NCBI GenBank assembly: GCA_937951895.1
Contig: CALFER010000054.1
Span: 30,337 to 94,336, forward strand
Length of the DNA stretch: 64,000 nt
Direction of reading: 5' to 3'
Source: an uncultured bacterium
GTDB lineage: Bacteria > CSSED10-310 > CALFER01
Of this stretch, positions 16,912 to 26,029 are shown one piece after another (the stretch's first letter is position 1; every line of letters begins with the position of its first letter). Under the pieces are notes generated by a model. The model saw only the letters and a program-made list of their open reading frames with translations, did no database searches and was not told the DNA's origin. The translations under genes and the position numbers were made by a program.

Positions 16912-18522
16912 ATGCCGGAAAGGAAAAACACGATCCTGGGCATCGACGCGATGAAATGGCTGTTCGCTCTCGAATATGTCCTGCAGGGACTGGCGAACCC
17001 GTTTCAGGGCATCACCTACCAACCGATATTCAAGCATTTCCATTTCGATTACGGATTATCCGAGAGCATGACACAGCGGTATTTTTCCCAATCCTACCTG
17101 GCATGGAGCTTCAAACCGATCATCGGTTTCTTCATGGACGCTTTCGGCCGGACCAGGACGATCCTGATCATCCTGTTGACCTCGGGATCCGCCTTTTTCC
17201 TGCTGACACCCATTCTGGACACCAGCGCCTCAATGTTCTTCGCATCTCTGATGATCGTCGCATTTCTGTTCGCCTGCACCGACGTCGCGGTCGACAGGGC
17301 AACGGTCATATCCGGTGAGGAAGAATCAAAGACCTCCGGACGCTCGAAAGCCGCAACCGTCGGATTGAATCAGGCGATCTGCTGGGCCGCGATCTACGGC
17401 ACAGGCATCGTGTCGGCGTTCTCCGGAGGCTGGATCGCGGACAATGTGTCCAACGACACACTCATGTACGGACTGGCCGTCGTCCCATTGATCGTTCTGA
17501 TCGCCGTTTTCAAACTCCCCCGCGACACGGCTGCGTTCATCCCGTTGAAAACGTCAGTGCTGAACTTCTGGAACGGGTTGAATACCGGCCCGATTCTCTG
17601 GATCATCCTGTTCTACTTCCTGTTTCACTTCCAGCCCGCCATGGGCGCACTCTGGACAAATTACTGCATCGAAACTCTCGGATTCAGCCAGACCCAAATC
17701 GGAATTTCAGACGGATTCGTCAACATCGGAATGTTCATCGGAGTCATTCTCTTTGCGGCCGTCGGGATCGGTTGGCAGGACCGATTCGGATTGAGACGAA
17801 TCTTCCAGGTCTTCATCATGCTCAGCATCCTGGTCGGATTCACACAATACCTGATGATCGATCCGCGATTTTCCAACACCTGCACCCGCCTGCACCGGGT
17901 GTTTCCCTCGATGGAACTCGAAACCATACGTCTTTCATACTTTTCTTTATACGGCTTCTTTTCCGCAATTTTGCTGTCGTTCAGCCAGATGAGCACATTC
18001 AGCCTGGTCGGCGCCGTGATCCCCGTCAATGCGGCAGGTTCGCTGTTCGCCGGTTTCATGTCCGTATCGAATCTCGCTTACTCGTTCTCGTACTCAAGCG
18101 GCGCTTGGTTATATGAACATGGACTGGAATTCGGGTTTCTCCGTTCGATCCAGACGAGTCTGTTCGGGTTGGAAGCCGTTCCCGGCAACCCGATGTCGGT
18201 CAACCTCTTGATCTTTATCGGATCGATCTCGTTCGCCCTGAGCTTTCTGTCGATCCGCATGCTGCCCGATCGGAAACATACCTGCGCGGTTGAGGTCGAC
18301 ACGGGCGATATGATCGGCCCGACACAGTTCAGGCAACTCCCGGAGGCAACGTTGAAAAGCATCAACATGGTCGGCTGGATTGTGTTCTCCGCCATCGCAG
18401 CCGTCTGCATCCTGCTCTGGGAACTCGACTGGATCTCGTCCATCATTCTCGCATTCTTCTTATCCGCCTTCCTCCGAAAACTGATTCTCGATGCGCGCTA
18501 CCTGAGATTCCGGCGCGGATAA
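16912..18522 (+). CDS. BT1 (folate-biopterin transporter)-family-like MFS protein
   Basis: 536 residues with 11-13 hydrophobic segments and no signal peptide. The opening EYVLQGLANPFQGITYQPIFKH, the SYLAWSFKPIIGFFMDAFGR loop (MFS motif-A-like) and FACTDVAVDRATVISGEE, a conserved transmembrane DVxVD motif, fit the BT1/FBT family of MFS-type carriers better than ordinary drug exporters. That assignment is from pattern memory. BT1 proteins transport folates, pterins or related compounds; the ligand here is unknown. It lies 17 bases after livF, so is probably the sixth gene of the liv operon. Its 3' end overlaps the convergent receiver gene by 63 bases. Confidence 0.65.
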   Translation: MPERKNTILGIDAMKWLFALEYVLQGLANPFQGITYQPIFKHFHFDYGLSESMTQRYFSQSYLAWSFKPIIGFFMDAFGRTRTILIILLTSGSAFFLLTPILDTSASMFFASLMIVAFLFACTDVAVDRATVISGEEESKTSGRSKAATVGLNQAICWAAIYGTGIVSAFSGGWIADNVSNDTLMYGLAVVPLIVLIAVFKLPRDTAAFIPLKTSVLNFWNGLNTGPILWIILFYFLFHFQPAMGALWTNYCIETLGFSQTQIGISDGFVNIGMFIGVILFAAVGIGWQDRFGLRRIFQVFIMLSILVGFTQYLMIDPRFSNTCTRLHRVFPSMELETIRLSYFSLYGFFSAILLSFSQMSTFSLVGAVIPVNAAGSLFAGFMSVSNLAYSFSYSSGAWLYEHGLEFGFLRSIQTSLFGLEAVPGNPMSVNLLIFIGSISFALSFLSIRMLPDRKHTCAVEVDTGDMIGPTQFRQLPEATLKSINMVGWIVFSAIAAVCILLWELDWISSIILAFFLSAFLRKLILDARYLRFRRG

Positions 18523-19860
18523 ACCGAAACCTCCCGACGCCATCTCCATCACACGCTGAATGGCCTCCGCGAGGTCATTGAGACGGATCGGCTTGGCCAG
18601 GCATTCCGAGATGTCGTATTCCGCAATGCGCGATGGGTCGATCAACGCTTCGCGCCCCGTGAGCATCACGACCGGGATCTTTCCTGAAATCGCATGGACC
18701 CGGCGCGCAAGTTCCCATCCGTCAATCCGGGGCATCAATTCGTCCGTGACCACCACACCAAAACACTGAATCCTGCTTGAACAAACCGATAATGCCTCGG
18801 CCGGATCCGAAAACGCCGTGACCTCCATCCCCAGTCTCGTCAGCATCCTCTTCAAGAGCAACAGCACATCGAGATCATCGTCAATCAAAAGCACATGCAA
18901 GCACTCCAGCGATTCACTCGACCGCTCCGTGATCTCGATCGGAAGGCGCTCTCCCCGAATCTCAGTCCCCCTCTTCGTGAACGTCGCACAACCCGGTCGG
19001 TCTCCTTCCTCCCGTGACCCGCCCGGAGAAACGATCGGGTCATGCATGGCGGTCTTGTCGACCTGTATGTAAGCCCGGTGGAGCGGATACCGCGCCTGCA
19101 CAAACTGCGGTTTCGACCCGCAGAACGTGATCCGGGCCTGAAACCGCTCACCATTCGCTCGAATCAACTGAACCCGCCGGGTATCCGTACGGTTTTCCCT
19201 GAGAATACCCGTTACCAGATTCAGGCAGATCGGATCGATATGATCGAAAAATGATGCTCCGATGAGCATCTGGAAGGATTCGAACCCGAGCAGTTCAACA
19301 AGGATGCGATTCCCGTTGATGATCACACCGGAATCTCTGAATTCAATCAGCGCGCCGGGGAAGGCTTCGAGCACGCATTGCAACCGGGCGCTGGTCTGCA
19401 CGAGTCTTCGTTCCGCGGATCTCAACGAGATTTTTGTCTGATGGAGCACATCCGAAAGGCGACTTGCCCCGCCTCCGGAACGCACCTGTTTGCCCGAAAA
19501 TCCCGGGATCGGATCCATCAGATCCAGAGAACCGCGGCGCTCGATTACATGAAGGAAAAAAGCGGAATCCCCGTTCCATTCGGACGGAAAGACATGGACA
19601 TCGAGCAGGCGGGGAATCATCTCGACATCATCGGTGATATGGAGCATCGGATTACCCAACCTGTGCGCCATCGCACCTGCCGAAGTCCCGCTTTCGCGAT
19701 CGAACGGGAGGATGGACGCGAGGGGTGAACGCAACAGGGATTCCGCAGAAGTGTGAAACAGCTCTTCGACTGCGCCGGACGCATGAAGAATCTGTTCCTT
19801 ATCATTATCCACAACAAGCAAAGCATATAACCCGACTTGGGGTTCCATTGTCATCTTCAT
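18460..19860 (-). CDS. PAS-receiver two-component protein without output domain
   Basis: 466 residues. Start codons ATG 19863 and 19860 are adjacent; GGGAGG lies 6 bases before the latter. A PAS-like region sits at the N-terminus (YALLVVDNDKEQILHASGAVEELF). A short coiled segment (about 145-175) and a second PAS (about 175-270, LEAFPGALIEFRDSGVIINGNRILVELLGF) follow. The C-terminal receiver (about 330-450) has LHVLLIDDDLDVLLLLKRML, the phosphoacceptor Asp in VVVTDELMP, and the Lys in CLAKPI. There is no kinase, DNA-binding or GGDEF domain, so it probably works by protein contacts. It lies 34 bases after the small secreted gene and probably shares its sigma-54 promoter. Confidence 0.8.
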   Translation of the reverse strand: MKMTMEPQVGLYALLVVDNDKEQILHASGAVEELFHTSAESLLRSPLASILPFDRESGTSAGAMAHRLGNPMLHITDDVEMIPRLLDVHVFPSEWNGDSAFFLHVIERRGSLDLMDPIPGFSGKQVRSGGGASRLSDVLHQTKISLRSAERRLVQTSARLQCVLEAFPGALIEFRDSGVIINGNRILVELLGFESFQMLIGASFFDHIDPICLNLVTGILRENRTDTRRVQLIRANGERFQARITFCGSKPQFVQARYPLHRAYIQVDKTAMHDPIVSPGGSREEGDRPGCATFTKRGTEIRGERLPIEITERSSESLECLHVLLIDDDLDVLLLLKRMLTRLGMEVTAFSDPAEALSVCSSRIQCFGVVVTDELMPRIDGWELARRVHAISGKIPVVMLTGREALIDPSRIAEYDISECLAKPIRLNDLAEAIQRVMEMASGGFGLSAPESQVARIENQFSEEGG

Positions 19861-19894
19861 CATGACCCTCCCATCTCTCGGGAATAAATACCCG

Positions 19895-20095
19895 TTACAG
19901 CCCCAGTACGATACCGAAGTGTTCAAGCAGCAGCGCCAGATCCAGCAGAGGAGATCCCTTGTCCGGGGGCGGGTTGGGAATCACAGGCGGTGGAATGTCG
20001 CTCGGATCGGCAAACGCGACCGGCGTTGCGGCGCAGATAAAAGTCAGCACGAGCGCAATGATGCAGGCCAGACATACATGGAAATTCCGGTTCAT
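19895..20095 (-). CDS. Small exported proline-rich protein, 66 residues
   Basis: ATG 20095 is preceded by AGAGGAG with 6-base spacing. A signal peptide covers residues 1-29 (MNRNFHVCLACIIALVLTF, then ICAATPVAFA) with a likely AFA cleavage. The mature part is only ~37 residues: DPSDIPPPVIPNPPPDKG and then a hydrophobic LLDLALLLEHFGIVLGL. Family not recognised. It sits about 58 bases downstream of a -24/-12 promoter and directly before the PAS-receiver gene, so it is likely a regulated exported peptide of the same signalling unit. It could alternatively be a leader peptide gene. Confidence 0.7.
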   Translation of the reverse strand: MNRNFHVCLACIIALVLTFICAATPVAFADPSDIPPPVIPNPPPDKGSPLLDLALLLEHFGIVLGL

Positions 20096-20164
20096 GGCGA
20101 TCTCCTCTCAGTTCGGGTTCTTCGTGATTTCCGCGAAGCGTTATCAGGTGACACCCATCAGGAT

Positions 20165-20181
20165 TGCGATCGCTGTGCCAG
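20165..20181 (-). promoter_or_regulatory. Sigma-54 (-24/-12) promoter upstream of the small secreted gene
   Basis: The minus strand reads CTGGCACAGCGATCGCA: GG and GC are separated by exactly 10 bases and 15 of 17 positions fit YTGGCACGRNNNTTGCW. It lies between the sigma-54 activator gene (ends 20464) and the small gene (starts 20095). The expected start is near 20153, giving a ~58-base leader. Confidence 0.75.
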
Positions 20182-20258
20182 GCATTTCATCACGATATAA
20201 CTATCTGTATTTAAACATTTTGTACGCGTTTATGCAGTCAACATGCATCGGGATGGAC

Positions 20259-20313
20259 GATCGAAAATCGATCAATTCGTTATGATCGGTCTGATCGATA
20301 TCGGCTAACCGAT
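20259..20313. promoter_or_regulatory. Candidate upstream activator sites (two inverted repeats)
   Basis: GATCGA-AAA-TCGATC (20259-20273) and ATCGG-CTAA-CCGAT (20300-20313) are perfect dyads lying 78-132 bases upstream of the -24 element, the normal distance for enhancer sites of sigma-54 activators. The rest of the 20096-20463 gap is AT-rich and holds no gene. Confidence 0.35.
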
Positions 20314-20463
20314 TGAATATAAAACAATTATTCGGCTGGATTTCTGACAGACCCGAACTGTATGTTTATTTTACTCGACCAAACTCGACCCGGGATCTCT
20401 TTAATTTCAATATGTTGCAGTTCGACGTCATCTGCCGGGCCGTTTTCGTCCCGCGCAGCAGGA

Positions 20464-23400
20464 TCAAGAGGACGATTCTCCGGGATCTGTGGCTCTGAGA
20501 CGATACAATTTTATTTTTCGATCGAGTGTCGGTCGGGTTACGCCGAGTATTTCACAGGCTTTTGATTTATTGCCGCGAGTCCTGAGCAGGATTGCCTGGA
20601 TATGCGTTTTTTCGATCTCTTCGAGACACATCTCCTCCCGGCCCGCCGGCTCCGACTTGCGGCGATTGCGGTGCTGGATGACGTGCTGCGGCAGATCTCG
20701 CAGATTGACGACTGGCGGATTTCCGAATACGACCGCGCTCTCGATCAGGTTTTCGAGTTCTCGGACATTGCCGGGCCAGGAGTAGAGCATCAAGGCTTCC
20801 ATGGCGCGCGGACTGATCTGAGAGAACCGCCGGTTGTTTCGTTCGCAGGCCCTGGTGAGAAACTGCTGCGCGAGCAAGGGAATATCCTCGATGCGATCTT
20901 TGAGATCCGGCATTCTGATATGAGCGATGAACAGGCGATAATAGAGATCCTCCCGGAATCGCCCGGCGCGGATTTCGGATTGAAGATCCCGGTTCGTGGC
21001 GGCGATGATACGGACATCGATTTTACGCGGCCGGTCGCAGCCCAATCGCGTCACTTCCTTCGTTTCGATGACACGGAGCAGTTTCGCCTGAACGGTTATC
21101 GGTAATTCCCCGACTTCATCCAGGAAAAGTGTCCCTTTGTCCGCTGCTTCGAATTTCCCCGGTCTGCTGATTTTTGCATCCGTAAACGCCCCTCTCTCGC
21201 AGCCGAACAACTCGGATTCGACCAGAGTTTCCGGAATGGCGGCGCAGTTGACAGGCATGAGGAGCTGCAGTTTGCGGTGGCTGTTGTAGTGGATGGCTCG
21301 CGCTGCCAGTTCCTTCCCCGTTCCGCTGCTGCCTGTCAGGAGAACGTTGACATCGGACCGGATCACGCTGCGAATCCGTTTGAACGTCATCAACATCGCC
21401 TCCGATTTCCCGATGATCGCGTCAAATCGATAGTTCTGTTCGATTTCCTCCCTGAGATGCCGGGTTTCCTCTGCCTGCAGTCGGTACACCGAAGAACGAT
21501 CGATCGTCGCCGCTGCGAGATTGGAAAACGCCTGCAGAAAGCGTCGATCCCGCTCGGTGAACAGATTGATGGTTCTGCGACTGTCCACATAGATCACACC
21601 GATCAACTGATTCTGATTTTTCAGCGGCACGCAGATAAGCGACAGGATGTTATAGGATCGAACGCTTTTTACCGTGCTGAACCGGGGATCTTCGGCAGCA
21701 TTACCCGTGAAGACGCACGAATCCGAGTCGGCGGTTTCCGTCAGAACCGTCCTGCTGATGAGAACGGCGTCCTGAGAAGTGGTTTCATCGAGATTTCTGA
21801 CGACGCGGATTTCCTGTTGTCCGGTCACCGGATCCTTCAGAATGATCATGCCTCGTTCGGCATGCACGAACCGGATTGCCACATCGAGAATTTCGCCGAG
21901 GAGTCGATCGAGATCCGTGATCGAGTTGATCAGTTGGGTGAGTTGCTCGAAGGTGCTGAGCATCGGATCGAGGCCGGCCTGGATCGGACTCTGATTTTCG
22001 ATGGTTTCGATCGCGGTTTCGACTTTCTTCAGATAATAGTCCGCTCCGATATGTTGAAAGAGGTTGCGGGCCCGTTCGAGTTCCGCCGAGGCGCGGGATG
22101 TGTCAGCCAGCGTCCGGTAGAGATCCGCGAGCGCGAATCGGCTGATCCCCGTTTCGTATATCTCACCGCATCGTTCGTAACCCTCGATGGATTGCTGGAG
22201 ATGGGAATGGGATTTTTCGAAGCTCCCCTGCTTGTGGCACAGGATGCCGAGAACACGTGACGCGTATGCTCGGGATCTGCCATCCTGGTTTTGGTCGGCT
22301 CGATTCATTCCGCGCGTCGCCAGTGCAGAGGCCTTGTCGATTTCATCGAGTCCCATGTAAATTTCGGCCTCCAGAATATCGCAATCCGGCGGTTCCGCAC
22401 CAGCCTGCTCGAATGCGCGTCTGGCACGATTCAACGCAAACCGGGCGCGGTTGAAAACAGCCAGATACCGATATGCATTGGCGATGAACAGATAACTCAG
22501 CCCGACGGACATCGGGTGATGGCTTTTTCGAGCGGCGTCGAGTCGTTTCATGTAGTAACGGATGGCCTGCCGCCATTTCCCCTGCCGGCCTGCGATGCGG
22601 GCCATCCCTCCCAGGAGCTGGAGATGGAGTTCCGGATTGGGAATTTTCCGATCGATATCCATGGCCCGGACGAGGTGTTCGCGTGCCTTATCGAGTTTCC
22701 CCTGGTCGATCATCACCTCCGCCAGAATCATCAGGTTGGCCGCCACCAGATCGGGACGATCGGTCTGTTCGGCGATCAACACCCCCTCCTCCAGAAGCTG
22801 GAGAGCGGTTTCCGACGATTCGCAACGACTTTTAAGTCCCGCATACAAACTCAGGGTCTCCGCCAGCAGCACCGGGTCCCCTCTCATGCGAATCAGATCC
22901 AGAGCTTTTGCGTACGTGCGGAGCGCTTGCGGATAGTTGCGCATCTGATGGTAGATTTTTCCGAGCACGAGGTATCGATCGGAGATCATGACCGGATTCG
23001 CGACAGACTCACCGAAACGAATCGACTCGCTTTGCGCCTGTTCGGCTTCCGGGTAGCGGTGGAGGGTGTAGAGCGCGTTGGCGAGAGTGGCGTAGAGAAT
23101 TCCGGCAAAAAAGGGATGCTCTTCCAGAGGGAACAAACGAATCGACTCGGTGACGATTTCGATTGCCTGCTCGGACTGCTTCAGGTTGCTCAGAGCAAAC
23201 GCCAGTGATGTCGTGATACGGAGTTTCAGGTAGGGAAAGCTCGAGCCGTCGGCAAAACGCATCCCCTCCCGGAGCGTCATCACCGCAGCGGCATGGTCTC
23301 GGAGTCCGATTCTGGCCATTCCTTCCATGAGATGACTCTCGATCCGGTCTCTCAACCCGAATTCCCCCGTCATCAGATCGGATTGCGTCCGGGCGCATTC

Positions 23401-25632
23401 GAGCGAATCGATGAGGAGGTGATATTCGCTCTGATGGAGATAGCACCGGGCCAGTTCGAGATGCACGCGCGGTCTGGATTCGGGAGCCTGGTCCACGATG
23501 AACGGGAGGCATCGTCTGTATAGATCCACCGCGGCGCGGATCTGTCCGTTCTTCTGAGCCTTGCCGGCAGCGCGGATCGCAAATCCGACGGCGTCCGCCC
23601 CCCGGCTGGATTCAAAAAGATGATGCGCGATTTCCTCGAATGCATCCGGCGCCGATCGGATCAACTCCACCGCTATCGCCTCGTGCAACTCCTTCCGTTC
23701 CGATTCGGGAATCATGTGATGAAGCATGCTGCGCATCATGGGATGTCTGAAGCGGTAGACGGTACGGTTGTCACGCATTTCCCTGACCAGAAATCCGTCT
23801 CGGATGAGGCCCGGCATGAGAATCGCCGGTTCGACGGATACCCCTGGGGTCAGTATCAGGTCGCGCAGTTCGAATTCACGCGACCAGAGAGCCGCATGCT
23901 TCAGAAACGCCATTCGCCCGTCATCCAGACTCCGCAACAGGCCCTCGAAGAGGCGGCTGACATCGGAGGTCAACCCGAGGTTTCGGAGACGTTCCCAGGC
24001 AATTTTCCATTTGCCCTCCCGCCACTCGACGATATCGTGCTGATGAAGAGTTTGGGCGACGAGTGTGATCAGGAGGGCGTTTCCGTCGGTGATTTCATGA
24101 ATCTGGTGAACGAGATTCGACGGCATCGGAGAGATGCTCAGCATCGAACCCAGGAGCATCGCGGTATCATTGATCGACAACTGCTGAATCCGCATGCATC
24201 CCAGACGCTCACTCGAACTCGCCTCGACCGCCGCAAAGCCGATCTCACTGCGGGTTTCGATCAGCCACAGAAACGGCGCGTCATCACGCAGAATCGAGTT
24301 CCAGGCGTCGGCGACTTCCAGCAGGAACGACCACGGTTCGCGCTCATCGGTATGAAAATCCCGGATCACGATGATCTGCGGTCTGCCCGGGCAGGCAGCG
24401 ACGGTCCGTCCCATGGCCCGTAAAAAGCCCTCCGCCATGCCCCGGAATCGCCAGCGCATGGCAGGCCAGGCGGCTCCAGGCGCGTGTTCGATGAAACACC
24501 CGATGAGGGGATCCTCGGGCTGCTCATCGTGCGCGATGATCGATCGGAGTCCATCGAGCAAGGCTCCGAGGACGGTGTGGCCGTTCTCGGCAATGTCCGT
24601 GAAGGTCAGATCATGGACGATCGCACCGCCGATCTGAAAATCCGCACGCACATCATCGAGCAGTCTCGTTTTGCCGACCCCGACCGCTCCGCTGATGACA
24701 ATCAACCGGCCGTGCCCCTCCCGAACGGCATCGAATGCTCCCATGATCGTCCGGCGATGGATCTCCTGACCGACACTCATACCGCTCAGGAGGGGATGCG
24801 CCGGCACGCGATCTCCCGTGTCTTCGCAGATCACACCCAGCACCGCATCGGCGCTGCGAGGCCGGAATGCCGCTTCCTTCTCGAGCAACTGCATGACGAG
24901 ATCGCACAGGGCCGGGTCATCGAATGCAGTCCGATCCTCCAGCGGCGGCGGCTGCATCATGAGATGTGCAATGGCGATCGCATGAACATCGCTTGCGCTG
25001 AACGGATTGAAGCCGCTGATGAGTTCGTACAGAACGACTCCGAGCGAATACAGGTCACTGCGGGCATCCTGCCTCCTCCGGCTCAGAACCTCAGGACTCA
25101 TGTACGGATACGTACCCTTGATCATCGGAACCCCATCCGTTTCCGGGGTTTCATTGAGAAGATCCGCAAGTCCGAAATCGGATATCTTGACGACCAGATC
25201 GCCGGATGATTCCGAGATCAGGATATTTTCAGGTTTGAGATCCTGATGGATGATTCCTCGTCCGTGAATACACGAGAGTGCGCTGCAGATCTGCCGGAGA
25301 ACGGACCTGAGAACCGCGGGATGAGTTCGGAGATGATCGAAAAAGCGACGGATCGGAGCGCCTTCGATGAATTCCATGGTGTAGAACGGGATCTGATCGG
25401 CCGTTACATGGAAATCATAAACGGTCACGATGTTGGGATGCCGCAACTGACTGAGAATTTTGAATTCATGGCGAAATGATTCATACTCGACAGGCGATGT
25501 CGCACGCATCCGTTTCATGGCCAGGATCTGATCGGTTCGAGTGTCGTGAATCCGATACACCGCCCCCCATCGTCCCGAACCGATCTCTGAGAGTATATGA
25601 TAACGACCCGCTTCGATCGGTGATTCTTCCAC
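20464..25632 (-). CDS. Ser/Thr kinase - ATPase - TPR - GAF - sigma-54 AAA+ - Fis HTH giant regulator
   Basis: 1,722 residues from GTG 25632, chosen because GGGAGG lies 4 bases upstream and the kinase starts 12 residues later; an in-frame ATG at 25680 has no ribosome site. Order: Hanks-type kinase 12-270 (IGSGRWGAVY, Lys40, HQDLKPEN with Asp131, DFG 152-154); AAA-type signalling ATPase with P-loop GAVGVGKT (315-322); TPR-like helical repeats (about 680-1180); GAF (about 1215-1370); sigma-54 AAA+ 1401-1640 (Walker A GSSGTGK, GAFTDA at 1481-1486, DEVGE); Fis-type HTH 1671-1711. GAFTDA replaces the canonical GAFTGA loop that touches sigma-54. It couples protein phosphorylation to sigma-54 transcription; the adjacent -24/-12 promoter is the obvious target. 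Confidence 0.9.
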   Translation of the reverse strand: MEESPIEAGRYHILSEIGSGRWGAVYRIHDTRTDQILAMKRMRATSPVEYESFRHEFKILSQLRHPNIVTVYDFHVTADQIPFYTMEFIEGAPIRRFFDHLRTHPAVLRSVLRQICSALSCIHGRGIIHQDLKPENILISESSGDLVVKISDFGLADLLNETPETDGVPMIKGTYPYMSPEVLSRRRQDARSDLYSLGVVLYELISGFNPFSASDVHAIAIAHLMMQPPPLEDRTAFDDPALCDLVMQLLEKEAAFRPRSADAVLGVICEDTGDRVPAHPLLSGMSVGQEIHRRTIMGAFDAVREGHGRLIVISGAVGVGKTRLLDDVRADFQIGGAIVHDLTFTDIAENGHTVLGALLDGLRSIIAHDEQPEDPLIGCFIEHAPGAAWPAMRWRFRGMAEGFLRAMGRTVAACPGRPQIIVIRDFHTDEREPWSFLLEVADAWNSILRDDAPFLWLIETRSEIGFAAVEASSSERLGCMRIQQLSINDTAMLLGSMLSISPMPSNLVHQIHEITDGNALLITLVAQTLHQHDIVEWREGKWKIAWERLRNLGLTSDVSRLFEGLLRSLDDGRMAFLKHAALWSREFELRDLILTPGVSVEPAILMPGLIRDGFLVREMRDNRTVYRFRHPMMRSMLHHMIPESERKELHEAIAVELIRSAPDAFEEIAHHLFESSRGADAVGFAIRAAGKAQKNGQIRAAVDLYRRCLPFIVDQAPESRPRVHLELARCYLHQSEYHLLIDSLECARTQSDLMTGEFGLRDRIESHLMEGMARIGLRDHAAAVMTLREGMRFADGSSFPYLKLRITTSLAFALSNLKQSEQAIEIVTESIRLFPLEEHPFFAGILYATLANALYTLHRYPEAEQAQSESIRFGESVANPVMISDRYLVLGKIYHQMRNYPQALRTYAKALDLIRMRGDPVLLAETLSLYAGLKSRCESSETALQLLEEGVLIAEQTDRPDLVAANLMILAEVMIDQGKLDKAREHLVRAMDIDRKIPNPELHLQLLGGMARIAGRQGKWRQAIRYYMKRLDAARKSHHPMSVGLSYLFIANAYRYLAVFNRARFALNRARRAFEQAGAEPPDCDILEAEIYMGLDEIDKASALATRGMNRADQNQDGRSRAYASRVLGILCHKQGSFEKSHSHLQQSIEGYERCGEIYETGISRFALADLYRTLADTSRASAELERARNLFQHIGADYYLKKVETAIETIENQSPIQAGLDPMLSTFEQLTQLINSITDLDRLLGEILDVAIRFVHAERGMIILKDPVTGQQEIRVVRNLDETTSQDAVLISRTVLTETADSDSCVFTGNAAEDPRFSTVKSVRSYNILSLICVPLKNQNQLIGVIYVDSRRTINLFTERDRRFLQAFSNLAAATIDRSSVYRLQAEETRHLREEIEQNYRFDAIIGKSEAMLMTFKRIRSVIRSDVNVLLTGSSGTGKELAARAIHYNSHRKLQLLMPVNCAAIPETLVESELFGCERGAFTDAKISRPGKFEAADKGTLFLDEVGELPITVQAKLLRVIETKEVTRLGCDRPRKIDVRIIAATNRDLQSEIRAGRFREDLYYRLFIAHIRMPDLKDRIEDIPLLAQQFLTRACERNNRRFSQISPRAMEALMLYSWPGNVRELENLIESAVVFGNPPVVNLRDLPQHVIQHRNRRKSEPAGREEMCLEEIEKTHIQAILLRTRGNKSKACEILGVTRPTLDRKIKLYRLRATDPGESSS

Positions 25633-25752
25633 TGGACCTCCCGCCAATATACTGTCAGCCTGCCACTCAGACCTCATCATACCATAGTGACCGCTTGATG
25701 CCTATACTCCGGGTATCGGCAGGAACGAGACACCGGAGTGAGCGTGGGGGTA

Positions 25753-25781
25753 TTGACAGGCCGTTTTCTTTCGACTACGGT
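25753..25781 (+). promoter_or_regulatory. Sigma-70 promoter of the B12 locus
   Basis: TTGACA (25753-25758), a 17-base spacer and TACGGT (25776-25781). The -35 is perfect and the -10 keeps T1, A2 and T6. Transcription would start near 25788, just before the riboswitch fold. Confidence 0.6.
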
Positions 25782-25787
25782 CACAAA

Positions 25788-25970
25788 TGTCAGTACTGCG
25801 CTGATCGCTGAGAAGCATCAGGGGAAGCCGGTGAGAATCCGGCACTGACCCGCAACTGTTACCGGGAACGAAATCCGCAACATCCACTGGCACAGGCTGG
25901 GAAGGGCGGATGGAGGAAGATCCGGAAGTCAGGAGACCCTGGCAGTACTGCCCGACGCGGCTTCGTGGGG
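25788..25970 (+). promoter_or_regulatory. Cobalamin riboswitch
   Basis: The conserved core is present in order: GGGGAAGCCGGTGAGAATCC then GGCACTGACCCGCAACTGT (about 25822-25860, containing the B12 box), followed by GGAAGTCAGGAGACC (about 25925-25940). An intrinsic terminator follows at 25988 and the BtuB-like gene at 26030. Established behaviour: adenosyl- or methylcobalamin binding represses downstream expression. Here termination is the likely readout. The outer boundaries are approximate. Confidence 0.93.
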
Positions 25971-25987
25971 TGAGACGCGAGGGACAC

Positions 25988-26011
25988 AACCGGCCCCGCC
26001 GGTTTTTTTTT
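25988..26011 (+). terminator. Intrinsic terminator of the cobalamin riboswitch
   Basis: AACCGGC-CCC-GCCGGTT (25988-26004) is a perfect stem followed by a T-run to 26011. It sits after the riboswitch core and 18 bases before the BtuB start, as expected for a transcription-terminating expression platform. Confidence 0.85.
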
Positions 26012-26029
26012 ACCCCGTCGGGTATCGTG

